Shown in pieces: positions 45,374 through 53,908 of a stretch of 64,000 nt of DNA. Each line of letters begins with the position of its first letter. Positions within the stretch are counted from its first letter, which is position 1. The stretch is from the NCBI RefSeq assembly GCF_010692325.1, contig NZ_JAAHHW010000003.1, positions 1 to 64,000 of the forward strand. Reading direction: 5' to 3'. The DNA comes from Moorena sp. SIO3I8. Its GTDB lineage: Bacteria; Cyanobacteriota; Cyanobacteriia; Cyanobacteriales; Coleofasciculaceae. The notes beneath the pieces were generated by a model. The model did not search any database. It was not told where the DNA came from and saw only the letters and a list, made by a program, of their open reading frames with translations. Position numbers and translations under genes: made by a program.

Positions 45374-46231
45374 TTAAATTTCATCGGGATTAATACCCAT
45401 CTGTCGTAACCGTTCTGCTAATTGTTCAGCTCGTTGTTGAGCCAGTTCAGCTCGTTGGTGTTCCTGTTCAGCTCGTTGTTGAGCCAGTTCAGCTCGTTGC
45501 CGTTCCTGTTCAGCTCGTTGCCGTTCCTGTTCAGCTCGTTGGCGTTCGAGTTCGGTTCGTTCTGCCTCAGTAGGAATCCAATTCCCCTGTTGATCATACC
45601 AACGTAGCCACAACCGATTCAATCCCCGATATTCCCCAAGCCATAGTCCTAAACCCAATTGCAACTCAGGGATCCAAAATTGGGAATTGTCTATGGTTTG
45701 GGGTTGATAGCTGCCGCCATCTAACTTAAAAAGTTGTAATTCGTTACTGACTCGGTCAAAGGTAACATAGTAGGGAATCGCTAAAATTTGCTCGTACACT
45801 TCCCATTTGGTTGGTGCTTCTCCCGTTCGTTCACTGTAACCAAGGTCTTGATCTCTGGTGCTGGCAGATAGCAATTCTATGGCCACAATTGGTCTGACCT
45901 CTTCTTGCCAGATTACATAACTCATTCTGAGCTCTCTTTCCTGGTAGAATCGGGAAATCCCCACTACAGCAAACCAATCCGGTCGTTTGTACCAAGCGGT
46001 ATGGTTAGGGTCATAATATAAATTTAAGTCACTGGCGACAAACACCCTTTCGCTCTCATAATTGGGAGGGCGAAATGTCTCACTACACAGTTGTGGCTGC
46101 CAAAGATGAAATTCGTCAGGCAAACCCGGCTCCTCGGGATCTTCACTGGGTAAATCATACATGGTGGGCAGGGTTTCTTTGGCCGGATGAGGGAGAATAA
46201 CCTGCTCAAATAAGGGTTTGGCAACAGACAT
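45374..46231 (-). CDS. Uma2 family protein with long QRAE coiled coil
   Basis: 285 residues. The Uma2 domain covers about 1-205: SERVFVASDLNLYYDPNHTA, PDWFAVVGISRFY (catalytic Asp), WQEEVRPIVAIELLSASTRD (Glu), WEVYEQILAIPYYVTFDR. Residues 218-275 are a regular heptad-type coiled coil built from EQERQRA and ELAQQRA units, ending AERLRQMGINPDEI. The coil is encoded by 21-nt DNA repeats, so length variation is expected. It differs from the 41-43 kb pair in its N-terminus. The function of the family is unknown. Confidence 0.87.
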   Translation of the reverse strand: MSVAKPLFEQVILPHPAKETLPTMYDLPSEDPEEPGLPDEFHLWQPQLCSETFRPPNYESERVFVASDLNLYYDPNHTAWYKRPDWFAVVGISRFYQERELRMSYVIWQEEVRPIVAIELLSASTRDQDLGYSERTGEAPTKWEVYEQILAIPYYVTFDRVSNELQLFKLDGGSYQPQTIDNSQFWIPELQLGLGLWLGEYRGLNRLWLRWYDQQGNWIPTEAERTELERQRAEQERQRAEQERQRAELAQQRAEQEHQRAELAQQRAEQLAERLRQMGINPDEI

Positions 46232-46498
46232 GAGATTACCTCAATTTTTTCCGACTCATGACTTTGATTTTAGCAACTGTCGCTAAGCATTTAGCCTTTG
46301 CCGCCGATCGTAAGGGGCAAGTCGTAAATGGGCAGATAAACTAAAGACTGAGAACCTAGACACAGAAGGTGATACAGCACCCGTAGACTCAATTTGTAAT
46401 AAAGAAATTCCCTATATACAAATTGAGTCTACCAGGCTCAAAAAACCCCTGGATAAAGGAGATGGCGACCTCCCTTAAACAGCTATTGAGTCAGCTCT

Positions 46499-47308
46499 TT
46501 ATGCTGTCTGCTTTTTCAATGTGCCGCCAGCTGCAATAACACCCAAAGCAATAAGAGAAAGGGTAGAAGCGGGTTCGGGAACGGCACTAGATGCTACAAT
46601 ATCAGTCTGAACGATCCGACTATTGAGGGATTGTACATCGCGAGCATTGCCATTGGGAAAGAGCGTCTGAAAATTGTCAAGTTGCCCTTGGGACAATTCG
46701 AGTGTTTCGTTCAGCACAACCCATTTTACGCCCTCAGTAAAGGGTGGCGTTGTCAATGAGCCAGTAAATTGATATGAGGATAGATCATTGGGTAATAAAC
46801 TACTCAGCTCAAAGTTATTGATGGGAATCTTAGTACTCGTTTCTTGTGGCGGTAAATTTGAAAATATTGGGTCTAGCAATACGTTGAATTTACCTTCTTC
46901 AATCCATCTGGCAACTACTAATAAATCACCATCATCACTTTCATGAACCAGGTGCAATTCCCCTGGAAAAGCTTGTCCATCCAGTGTGTTCTCACTGGGC
47001 GAATGGAAGTGAAACTGCTTAAGTTCAAATTCTTCAGATTCAAACTCCAGAATACCTGCACCATCCTCTACAACTGCTTCAATAGTGCCGAACTCGTCGG
47101 GTGAACCAGTATTAATTATTGCTAGTTCAGTGTCATCACTGTAGGTGAAATTTAGGGAAGGTAGACTATCTACTTTGTTTTCAGAGCGTATGTCAATAGG
47201 ACTTTGTTCGAGTTGTGCATGTGCAGGGGTCTCATGACTGGCTAAAATTACCAATCCAAGTCCAACAGATACAAATAACACTTCTTGCCTCATGTGCCAA
47301 ATTGTCAT
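46499..47308 (-). CDS. Alpha-class carbonic anhydrase with PEP-CTERM anchor
   Basis: 269 residues. A signal peptide (VLFVSVGLGLVILASHETPA, cleavage near AHA-Q) is followed by the alpha-CA core: QSPIDIRSEN, FELKQFHFHSPSENTLDG (two zinc His), GELHLVHES (third zinc His) and TGSLTTPPFTEGVKWVVLN (substrate Thr). The N-terminal WxY...GPxxW segment normally preceding QSPI is absent. The C-terminus VPEPASTLSLIALGVIAAGG then KK is a PEP-CTERM sorting signal, so the enzyme is probably surface- or envelope-sorted. It interconverts CO2 and bicarbonate outside the cytoplasm. An ATG at 47293 is an alternative start. Confidence 0.88.
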   Translation of the reverse strand: MTIWHMRQEVLFVSVGLGLVILASHETPAHAQLEQSPIDIRSENKVDSLPSLNFTYSDDTELAIINTGSPDEFGTIEAVVEDGAGILEFESEEFELKQFHFHSPSENTLDGQAFPGELHLVHESDDGDLLVVARWIEEGKFNVLLDPIFSNLPPQETSTKIPINNFELSSLLPNDLSSYQFTGSLTTPPFTEGVKWVVLNETLELSQGQLDNFQTLFPNGNARDVQSLNSRIVQTDIVASSAVPEPASTLSLIALGVIAAGGTLKKQTA

Positions 47309-47477
47309 TACTAATGTATGTACTACTGGGTACAGACCAGTTGGATAAAATGCCTGAACCTATTGCTTAGATTAAATTACAGCGACATCGAAAGTTGCTC
47401 CGTGTACGCTTAAGTATTGATAATACCAAAAAGAACGTGCCCCCGCAGCTCAAATATCCAAACCCCATGTCAAGTTG

Positions 47478-47570
47478 CGTAGGGTGTGTTAGGGACGGGC
47501 TCCCCTTGATTTTACGCCTCTTGACATCGGTTGAGACAGCCCGGCCCGTAACGCACCACCGGGTCAAACT
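47478..47570. repeat. Imperfect inverted repeat of the GTGTGTTAGGG / CCCGTAACGCACC type
   Basis: The left arm GTAGGGTGTGTTAGGGACGG and right arm CCGGCCCGTAACGCACCACC pair at about 16 of 20 positions. Such GGTGCGTTA-type palindromes are common between genes in filamentous cyanobacteria. No gene is present. Confidence 0.55.
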
Positions 47571-48157
47571 CCCTGTTCCCGACTCCCGACTCCCTACTAC
47601 TCCCTAATTCCTTTCCTCTATACTGATAAATAAACCACAAAACTACCAATATCATGCTGGATTGGTTAGCAGTTTGGGGAATTTCTAGTGCCGGGGGCTA
47701 TCTCGCCAAAGAAGTGATCGGTCCCTTGGCCAAAGACGCTCTAGAAGACTACACCAAAGACTTCTTCAAAGAGTCTATCAAAGAGTATACTGGACTATCG
47801 GATCAAAATACCCAGAAAAAACTCTTCGGTAAAGCCTTAAAAGAATTTGTAGCTTTAGTGGAAAGAGAATTGGAAGATGCTGACCTATCCAAGCAAGAAT
47901 TGAAACAGTATACTAAACCCCTCAAGCAGTATATTAAGGATAAATCCATTAAAGCTATCCTAGGCAGTGCCTTTAGATATGGCTGTCAGCAACTAGATAC
48001 TGAGACATTAGCTAAGACTTGGATTGAGCTTAAGTTATTACCATTACCGGAAGAATTTCGTTGGAAGTATATTGCTAGACAGTATCTCAAGCAAGTACAC
48101 ACTATCATCCGGGAATCCGATCAGTTACGGCCTATCCGGGATTCCCAAACCTTGGAT

Positions 48158-48191
48158 GCGATCGCGTAGCGTAGCCCTTCGGGCTAATCGC
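48158..48191 (-). repeat. 34-nt HIP1-bounded small mobile repeat inside the NACHT gene
   Basis: It begins with GCGATCGC (48158-48165) and ends GGGCTAATCGC, with the hairpin AGCCCTTCGGGCT inside. It is the exact reverse complement of 24657-24690. Relative to an uninterrupted gene, 48166-48191 (26 nt) are extra and put a TAG in the frame. Confidence 0.85.
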
Positions 48192-48814
48192 AGAAAACAC
48201 TAAAGCTACAGCAGGCATTATCCCAGACTTTGACTTAAGCACCTATCAAGAAGCACTCCTAGAGCGCTACGGTAATCTCAGCTTGGATAGTTTAGATACC
48301 AATGCTTGTGCCTATAATGAACTAAAACTCTGGAAGATATTTATCCCCCAAAATGTGCGAGAGGTTCATGACCTGATGCCGTCAGCTCTTCATGAACTTC
48401 CTAAAGATTATTATAGACAACTGGGAGACAGTGGTCAACTAGACAGGGATATTGATCAAGAGGAGTTAAAACGAGCTAAAGACCTTTATCATCAACAGCC
48501 GGTTAAATCCGTATTGGATGTTATTAAAAACTCTCAAAGTTATCGCTATTTAGTGGTTTTAGGAGACCCAGGCTCTGGTAAATCTACCTTGCTGCAATAT
48601 TTAGCATTAAATTGGGCAAGAACGGATATGACTACTGCCCTTTCTCTACCAATTCCGTTACTGATTGAATTACGCACCTATATCCGGAATCGCGATAACG
48701 GACAGTGTAATAATTTCTTGGAATTCTGCCATCAAAGCAGTGGCTCCATCTGTCATTTCAATCAACATCAACTTCATGACCAGTTAAAGGCTGGTAAAGT
48801 ATTAGTGATGTTTG

Positions 48815-48837
48815 TTCGCGTAGCGTGGCCAACGGCC
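48815..48837 (+). repeat. 23-nt small repeat inserted in the NACHT Walker B codons
   Basis: TTCGCGTAGCGTGGCCAACG plus GCC. It lies between the G (48814) and ATGGC (48838) of what would read GAT-GGC-TTG-GAT-GAA (DGLDE). The core TTCGCGTAGCGTGGCC is the complement of the module tandemly repeated at 51931-52100. Confidence 0.85.
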
Positions 48838-50507
48838 ATGGCTTGGATGAAGTCTTTGAGCCAGGCAAACGAGAAGATGTGATTACCGATATTCATCGCT
48901 TTACCAATACCTATCCTAAGGTAAGAGTAATTGTTACATCTCGCGTCATTGGTTATAAACCCCAACGGCTACGAAATGCTGAATTTCGTCATGTTATGCT
49001 CCAAGACTTGGAGTCGGAACAAATTCAAACCTTTATCGAGAAGTGGCATGAGTTAACCTTTACTAATCCAGCCGATAAAGTTAAGAAACGGGAGCGCTTA
49101 CAAAAAGCAATTGAGACATCCTCCCCGATTCGACAACTGGCGGTAAATCCCCTATTACTAACCATGATGGCAATCCTGAACCGCAATCAAGAATTGCCTC
49201 GTGACCGTTCTGAACTCTATAACCAAGCGTCTCGATTACTGCTCCATCAATGGGATGTGGAACGAGCATTACTAGAAGATAATCGTGTTGAACCGAAGAC
49301 TATTGATTATCAAGATAAGCAACAGATGCTGGGAAAAGTGGCATATTTCATGCAGGGCAATCAAGCAGGGTTAGCGGGAAATCTGATTAGTGGAGAGGAT
49401 TTAGAAAGGATTATCAAAGAGGAGCTGAAATTACGAGACGTTACTAATCCCAGAGCCGTTGCTAAGGTAATGATTAATCAGTTGCGCACTCGCAATTTTA
49501 TATTGTGTTTCATGGGAGCTGATTACTACGCCTTTGTGCATCGGACATTTTTGGAATATTTCTGTGCTTGGGAATTTGTCAGGAAATTTGAGAAAAAACA
49601 GGATATTTCTATAGAAAACTTGAAAACTGAAGTCTTTGGTCAGCACTGGCGGGATGAATCTTGGCATGAAGTGCTCAGGTTGATTGTGGGCATGATTGAT
49701 TCCAACAAAGCTGGAGAGATTATTGAGTATTTGATGGCACAAGATGGAGAAGGGTATGAGTTTGGTAATTTATTTCTGGCAGGGGATTGTTTGTCTGAAG
49801 TTAGGAATCGGTATGAAATTCAATCAACGGATACTGAATTACTGAATTGCTTCAAAGACTTAATTCACTATGATCTAAATTATGATTATGACCCATATGG
49901 ATATCAGGCCAATTTAGTCCGTGATCTTCATACTCAAGCTGTTGTAGCAGTAGCCACCCATTGGCAAGACCATCCAGATACCTTACCCCTACTTCAAAAA
50001 TGGGCTCGCTCTGATACTGATTTGTTCGTGCGAGGTACAGCAATTGAACAGTTAGCTCTAGGTTACAAAGACCACCCAGATACCTTAGCCATACTTCAAG
50101 AATCGGCTCGCTCTGATACTTATTGCTATGTGCGACTTAGAGCAATTGAACAGTTAGCTCTAGGTTACAAAGACCACCCAGATACCTTAGCCATACTTCA
50201 AGAATGGGCTCGCTGTGATCAGCATTGGTTGGTGCGAGCTAAAGCAATTGAACAGTTAGCTCAAGGTTGGCAAGATCAGCCTTGGTTATTTGAATTTTTA
50301 TGCTATCGCAGTCTCAATGACCCCTTTGAGCGTGATCAAGACCAGGATTACGACAATGTCAATCCTCGACAAGTAGCCCTTAATGCCATCCTCGAATATT
50401 ATCCTAACCATTCCCAAACCCGGTCTTTATTGCAGGATAGAGCAGAGCATGAACCCGATTATCGACTGCGATGGTTTGCTCAAGAGAAATTAGCAAAATT
50501 ACGGTAG

Positions 50508-51005
50508 TTCTGATAGTAATCAAGTACACAGGATTTTTTACCTGTTCCCTGTTTCCTAAAATTCTCAACTTGTTTACTTCACCCAATTGATAACTGCTAT
50601 CTATTATCAATAAGCTCTTAAAAAGGCTTGATAATTATTATGAAATATAGTAAATTGCTTAACAGCAAGTAAAGCACTCCCAAAGTCGAAAACCTTGGGA
50701 GAGTCATTTTAGGTTACATTAAATCCAGTCTAGCATCCCTGTTTGAATTGTAAAAATATAACCATGGGAATAGATTTGAATGTATAATGTATAATTAAGA
50801 ATGTATAATGTATAATTAAGAATTTGTAAGCAGGTACACAAAAATGATTACACATTTTACAAAAACCAAAGCCTTACAATGTAAGGATTACATAAATTGA
50901 GAGTAGGTAATTAATTCTGTGTAGGTGTTTAATTCTACATTCTTAATTCTACATTCTTAATTCTACATTCTTCATTCTACATTCTTCATTCTAAATTCTA
51001 CATTT
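50508..51005. other. AT-rich spacer with tandem repeats
   Basis: Holds a weak stem CTCCCAA/TTGGGAG (50677-50701) that could end NACHT transcription, then AATGTATAATGTATAATTAAG repeats (about 50775-50825) and ATTCTACATTCTTA-type 13-mers (about 50930-51005) close to the end of the HTH gene. No gene is seen. Confidence 0.5.
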
Positions 51006-51419
51006 TTAATTCGAGAACAATCGCTCCAATAACGGTTTAGGAATTGTCTCGAAATCCTCCAACAACAAATCCATAATGGCCAGATGGCGCAAGTGACCAG
51101 GAGTCAGAGGGTAACAGCGACGACTGGTGTTAAACCAGCCGTTAACAGTGTGAACGGAACAAGAGCAGATTAAAGCCATCTCTTCCCGACTCAAGTCCCA
51201 CTTACTGTAAAACCGTTGCGGTGTCATACCCAATTCGCAGTAACTATACAGTCGGATTAGGATTTGCTCTCGCTCAGTGATGGGATAGGGATAGGAATTC
51301 TCGCCCTTTAACTCCCTCTGTTGTGCAAGCTGTTCAAGGCGCTCCATTGTGCTACGCACACGCTACGCGAACGCTTCGTGATAATCGATGGAATGATAAA
51401 CAAATCGTTTTTTTGCCAT
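51006..51419 (-). pseudogene. Small helix-turn-helix protein, interrupted near its start by a repeat-borne TAG
   Basis: With the ribosome site GGAGG eight to nine nt upstream, the natural start is the ATG at 51419 (MAKKRFVYHSIDYHEAFA). A TAG at 51363-51365 follows, inside the small repeat (51351-51371, complement reads TTCGCGTAGCGTGTGCGTAG). The same frame continues as MERLEQLAQQREL to the stop, with an HTH-like segment DLSREEMALICSCSVHTVNGWF at about residues 55-76 of the second part. An internal ATG at 51344 (or the upstream ATG at 51359) could still give a shorter protein. It may bind DNA; its target is unknown. Confidence 0.7.
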
Positions 51420-51453
51420 TATTATAGAATTACCTCCATGTAACTTGGGGGGG

Positions 51454-51498
51454 AGAGCCGCGCTTCCAGGTTGGTGGCCGATGAGCGCGGCTCTTTTT
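51454..51498 (+). terminator. Strong GC-rich stem-loop followed by T run
   Basis: AGAGCCGCGC (51454-51463) and GCGCGGCTCT (51485-51494) form a perfect 10-bp stem with a 21-nt loop, followed by TTTT and preceded by seven G. On the plus strand it has the form of an intrinsic terminator, but no plus-strand gene ends here. On the minus strand it is in the 5' leader of the HTH gene, about 35 nt before the ATG. Confidence 0.5.
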
Positions 51499-51718
51499 CC
51501 AATGAATATATTGTAACCAATGGCTACTATTATTGTCAACAATAAAACCAAAAAAATCAATAAAATTATCAAATTGTTTAATAAATAGTTACAATCTAAC
51601 GATTAGAAGGGTAATTTTTTTAGCTAATAGCTGTATTCTGGATCATGGCAGTATAAACTTAGTGATTGCCCCAAGTTTAAAATTTACTTGTCAAGGTAGG
51701 GAACAGGAATCCCCCCTA

Positions 51719-51890
51719 ATATCAAGTCAGGTTGAATACCCATAATTAGAGGGAGGGTGGGACCCACCCCTAACCCCTCCCAGGAGGGGAAGTGTGGGAA
51801 GTGTGGGAAGTGTGGGGAGGGTGGGAAGTCTGGGGAGATAGGGAGATGGGGAGATGGGGAGATGAGGAGATGAGGAGATGGGTAATTGGT
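51719..51890 (+). repeat. MITE-like repeat end with 9-mer and octamer arrays
   Basis: Starts with ATATCAAGTCAGGTTGAATA, the same end as at 60570. It continues with three GGGAAGTGT 9-mers (51787-51815) and GGGGAGAT octamers (51835-51880). The opposite end of the element is not recognisable. Confidence 0.6.
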
Positions 51891-51930
51891 AGCGAAGCAA
51901 CCGTTAACCTTTGACCAACCTTTGACCAAC

Positions 51931-52100
51931 CTTGGCCAAAAGGCCACGCTACGCGAACGACCAACCTTGGCCAAAAGGCCACGCTACGCGAACGACTAAC
52001 CTTGGCCAAAAGGCCACGCTACGCGAACGACTAACCTTGGCCAAAAGGCCACGCTACGGAACCTGCAACCTTGGCCAAAAGGCCACGCGTGCGCGTTCAA
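51931..52100 (+). repeat. 35-nt tandem array of the small repeat module (five copies)
   Basis: Copies start at 51931, 51966, 52001, 52036 and 52070. Each reads CTTGGCCAAAAGGCCACGCT then ACGCGAACGACTAAC, the last two being degenerate. It contains the palindrome TTGGCCAAAAGGCC-type hairpin and the core CCACGCTACGCGAA, complement of the NACHT-gene insert. There are no variable spacers. Confidence 0.85.
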
Positions 52101-52164
52101 CCCAACCTGCAACCTTCAACCTGCAACCTTAAACCTTCGTAGGATACTCTTGAATGTTCTCATC

Positions 52165-52186
52165 AAAAAACCCGGTCAAGACCGGG
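52165..52186 (-). terminator. Rho-independent terminator
   Basis: On the minus strand CCCGGTCTTGACCGGG is followed by six T. It lies about 225 nt beyond the stop of the small membrane-protein gene (52412-52786), which is the only candidate gene reading towards it. Confidence 0.65.
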
Positions 52187-52411
52187 AAAATTGCTGAAAA
52201 ACCAATCAACTTACCAAAGCTTGGCTTTATTACAAAAAATCGTGGAATGTTTGGAAGCCCCGTCTATGAACGGGCAGGGTGCTGACCCTTGATGACCTTT
52301 AGACTGAAAAGAGAAAACACTCCCACACCTTGTACCCTTTTTTGAGATCCTAAAAGGTCATCAATTATTAACATTCCCAGACTAGGGCCAGCTCAGAAAC
52401 CTTCTATGTGA

Positions 52412-52786
52412 CTATCTGATAATGTTACAGGTGAGGGGGCAAGCGGCATAAACCGGAGTCTGGATCAGATCAGGCTCGCCATGTAGCCAATTTAACCAAC
52501 GAACTTCCTGAGGATGAACCCCCTTAAAGGTTAAGACTCCTGCACCTAATACCACTGCTAAAACATTTACTCCAATCAAACTCCCTGCTACGAGTAATAC
52601 AGCACTAACCGGCAGAATCGATTGTAGAGCGATCGCTAACAAAGAGCCGGTGGTCACCATCAATACAATCAACGGAAAACCGACAACCAGTAAGCAAACT
52701 GCCAAGGTAAATGCCCAAATTAAAAAGCTTTTGACCACTGCTAATGAATCAGTTTGTGTCAAGCTTTGACTTGTGGTTAATGCCAT
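52412..52786 (-). CDS. Small hydrophobic membrane protein of unknown function
   Basis: 124 residues from the ATG at 52786, which has GGAG eight nt upstream; an ATG at 52807 is open but lacks such a site. Two long hydrophobic stretches are visible: FLIWAFTLAVCLLVVGFPLI (continuing VLMVTTGSLLAIAL) and VSAVLLVAGSLIGVNVLAVV (continuing LGAGVLTF). The C-terminus is soluble with two Cys (YAACPLTCNIIR). I do not recognise a family. It is monocistronic, with a terminator downstream and a long AT-rich upstream region. Confidence 0.7.
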   Translation of the reverse strand: MALTTSQSLTQTDSLAVVKSFLIWAFTLAVCLLVVGFPLIVLMVTTGSLLAIALQSILPVSAVLLVAGSLIGVNVLAVVLGAGVLTFKGVHPQEVRWLNWLHGEPDLIQTPVYAACPLTCNIIR

Positions 52787-53908
52787 GGTGTTTTCTCCAG
52801 TAATCATTAAAAAAAATGAATTGACAGTGTCTGCCCTTGATTGACAGGGTCTGTCCTTGAGTAAATTCTTTGATTTGAAATTTTCTAGGTGAGTTCAAGT
52901 ATAGGTAAAATTTTGATGAAGATGAACCTTTTGTCAAAAAAGTTTACAGTCAACTCGTCCGACCTATGTATCAAAATTGTTACAATCGTTAAAAGCCGGA
53001 AATTATTGGTTATCTTAAGACAGACCGATAATCTACCATTAGACAGATGAATCAATTTTTCATCGCTGATACATAGACCGAAGATATAGACCCAATCAGT
53101 TATAGCGTTATAGTTAGATTTATATAGACCGAATCAGTTATAGAGTCGCAAGAACAAGAAAGGGAGCTAGGGTCGGGCATCGGATCAGGATGGGTGAGGG
53201 TTTGAATCCGATTTGCTTAACATTTGTTATAATTTGCTTAATATATATTATCCAAATTGAGGAGTTTTATCATATTAAGCATAATTAATGATAATTACGC
53301 ATAATTACTCATATTAGGTATTTGTGATTAGGTATTTGTGATTAAGACTTCCCCCCCGTCCCTTGGTCAACCCTAATCTTAGGGGTGCTTTGAATCTTAG
53401 GGGCGCTTTGCTTGCGCCCTCACGGCTTGGTCTGGGCCCTCACGGTGATCTTAAATCTGGTTTTGAGCAGGGGAGAGGGTTTTAGAGTTTTTGCTGCTTA
53501 CTCAAAAATAAACAATCACAAACAATAACAAACAATTAGATGGTGACAGCTAAGGAATTTCAAAACATACATAGTCCTATAAACACATCACCTCATCACC
53601 ATTTATAGCTCGAAGACATGAAATTAGTGTATAGCGTTTCTTATACTTATCAGGTACACTCAATTTTCCTACCCCGACTCCCTACTGCCGACTCCCTACT
53701 CCCTACTCCCTACTCCCTACTTCCTACTCCCTACTCCCTACTCCCTACTCCCTACTCCCTACTCCCTACTGCCATTAACCCAGGACGAAAATCCCTTACC
53801 TAAGGTAGAACTGTTATAAGTTATACTCAACCCTAACTGTTGGGAAAACTTAATGTAAGAGTTTGTAAAATAAATTCTCGTAGCCCAACTGTAGTTGGTA
53901 GTTGAAAG
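52787..53908. other. Long non-coding region upstream of pilT
   Basis: About 1.1 kb. It contains two TATAGACCnAATCAGTTATAG direct repeats (53096-53150), CTTAGGGGnGCTTTG repeats (53382-53412) and a long CTCCCTA heptamer array (53677-53770). The stretch 52787-53100 is plain AT-rich and probably holds the promoter of the membrane-protein gene. I see no RNA gene or protein. Confidence 0.55.
53677..53770 (+). repeat. Heptamer array (ACTCCCT)
   Basis: About 12 near-perfect 7-mers ACTCCCT with occasional substitutions, a short-tandem-repeat type known in filamentous cyanobacteria. The open frame over it ([14 protein letters not shown]) is repeat translation. Confidence 0.85.

Larger units (their letters stand above)
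47654..50507 (+). pseudogene. NACHT-family NTPase (STAND), broken by two short repeat insertions
   Basis: Three consecutive frames make one protein of about 930 residues. Part one (47654-48166) is a helical N-terminal domain (LDWLAVWGISSAGGYLAKEV). Part two (from 48190) holds Walker A YLVVLGDPGSGKSTLLQYLA and stops after VLVMF. Part three starts DGLDEVFEPGKRED (Walker B, from 48838), then VIVTSRVIGYKP, LAVNPLLLTMMAILNR and YAFVHRTFLEYFCAWEF, and ends in HEAT-like repeats (KDHPDTLAILQEWAR, three copies). Removing 26 nt at 48166-48191 and 23 nt at 48815-48837 restores one frame. NACHT proteins include anti-phage sensors in bacteria; a defence role here is inference. Confidence 0.85.

Noticed and set aside
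48166-48191. Programmed frameshifting or an intein/intron in the NACHT gene
   Set aside because: The extra sequence is a 34-nt repeat with an exact copy elsewhere and carries a stop; there is no slippery site and it is far too short for an intron or intein.
51931-52100. Possible CRISPR array (regular 35-nt period)
   Set aside because: The whole 35-nt unit is repeated, with no variable spacers, and no cas genes are in the window. It is a tandem repeat.
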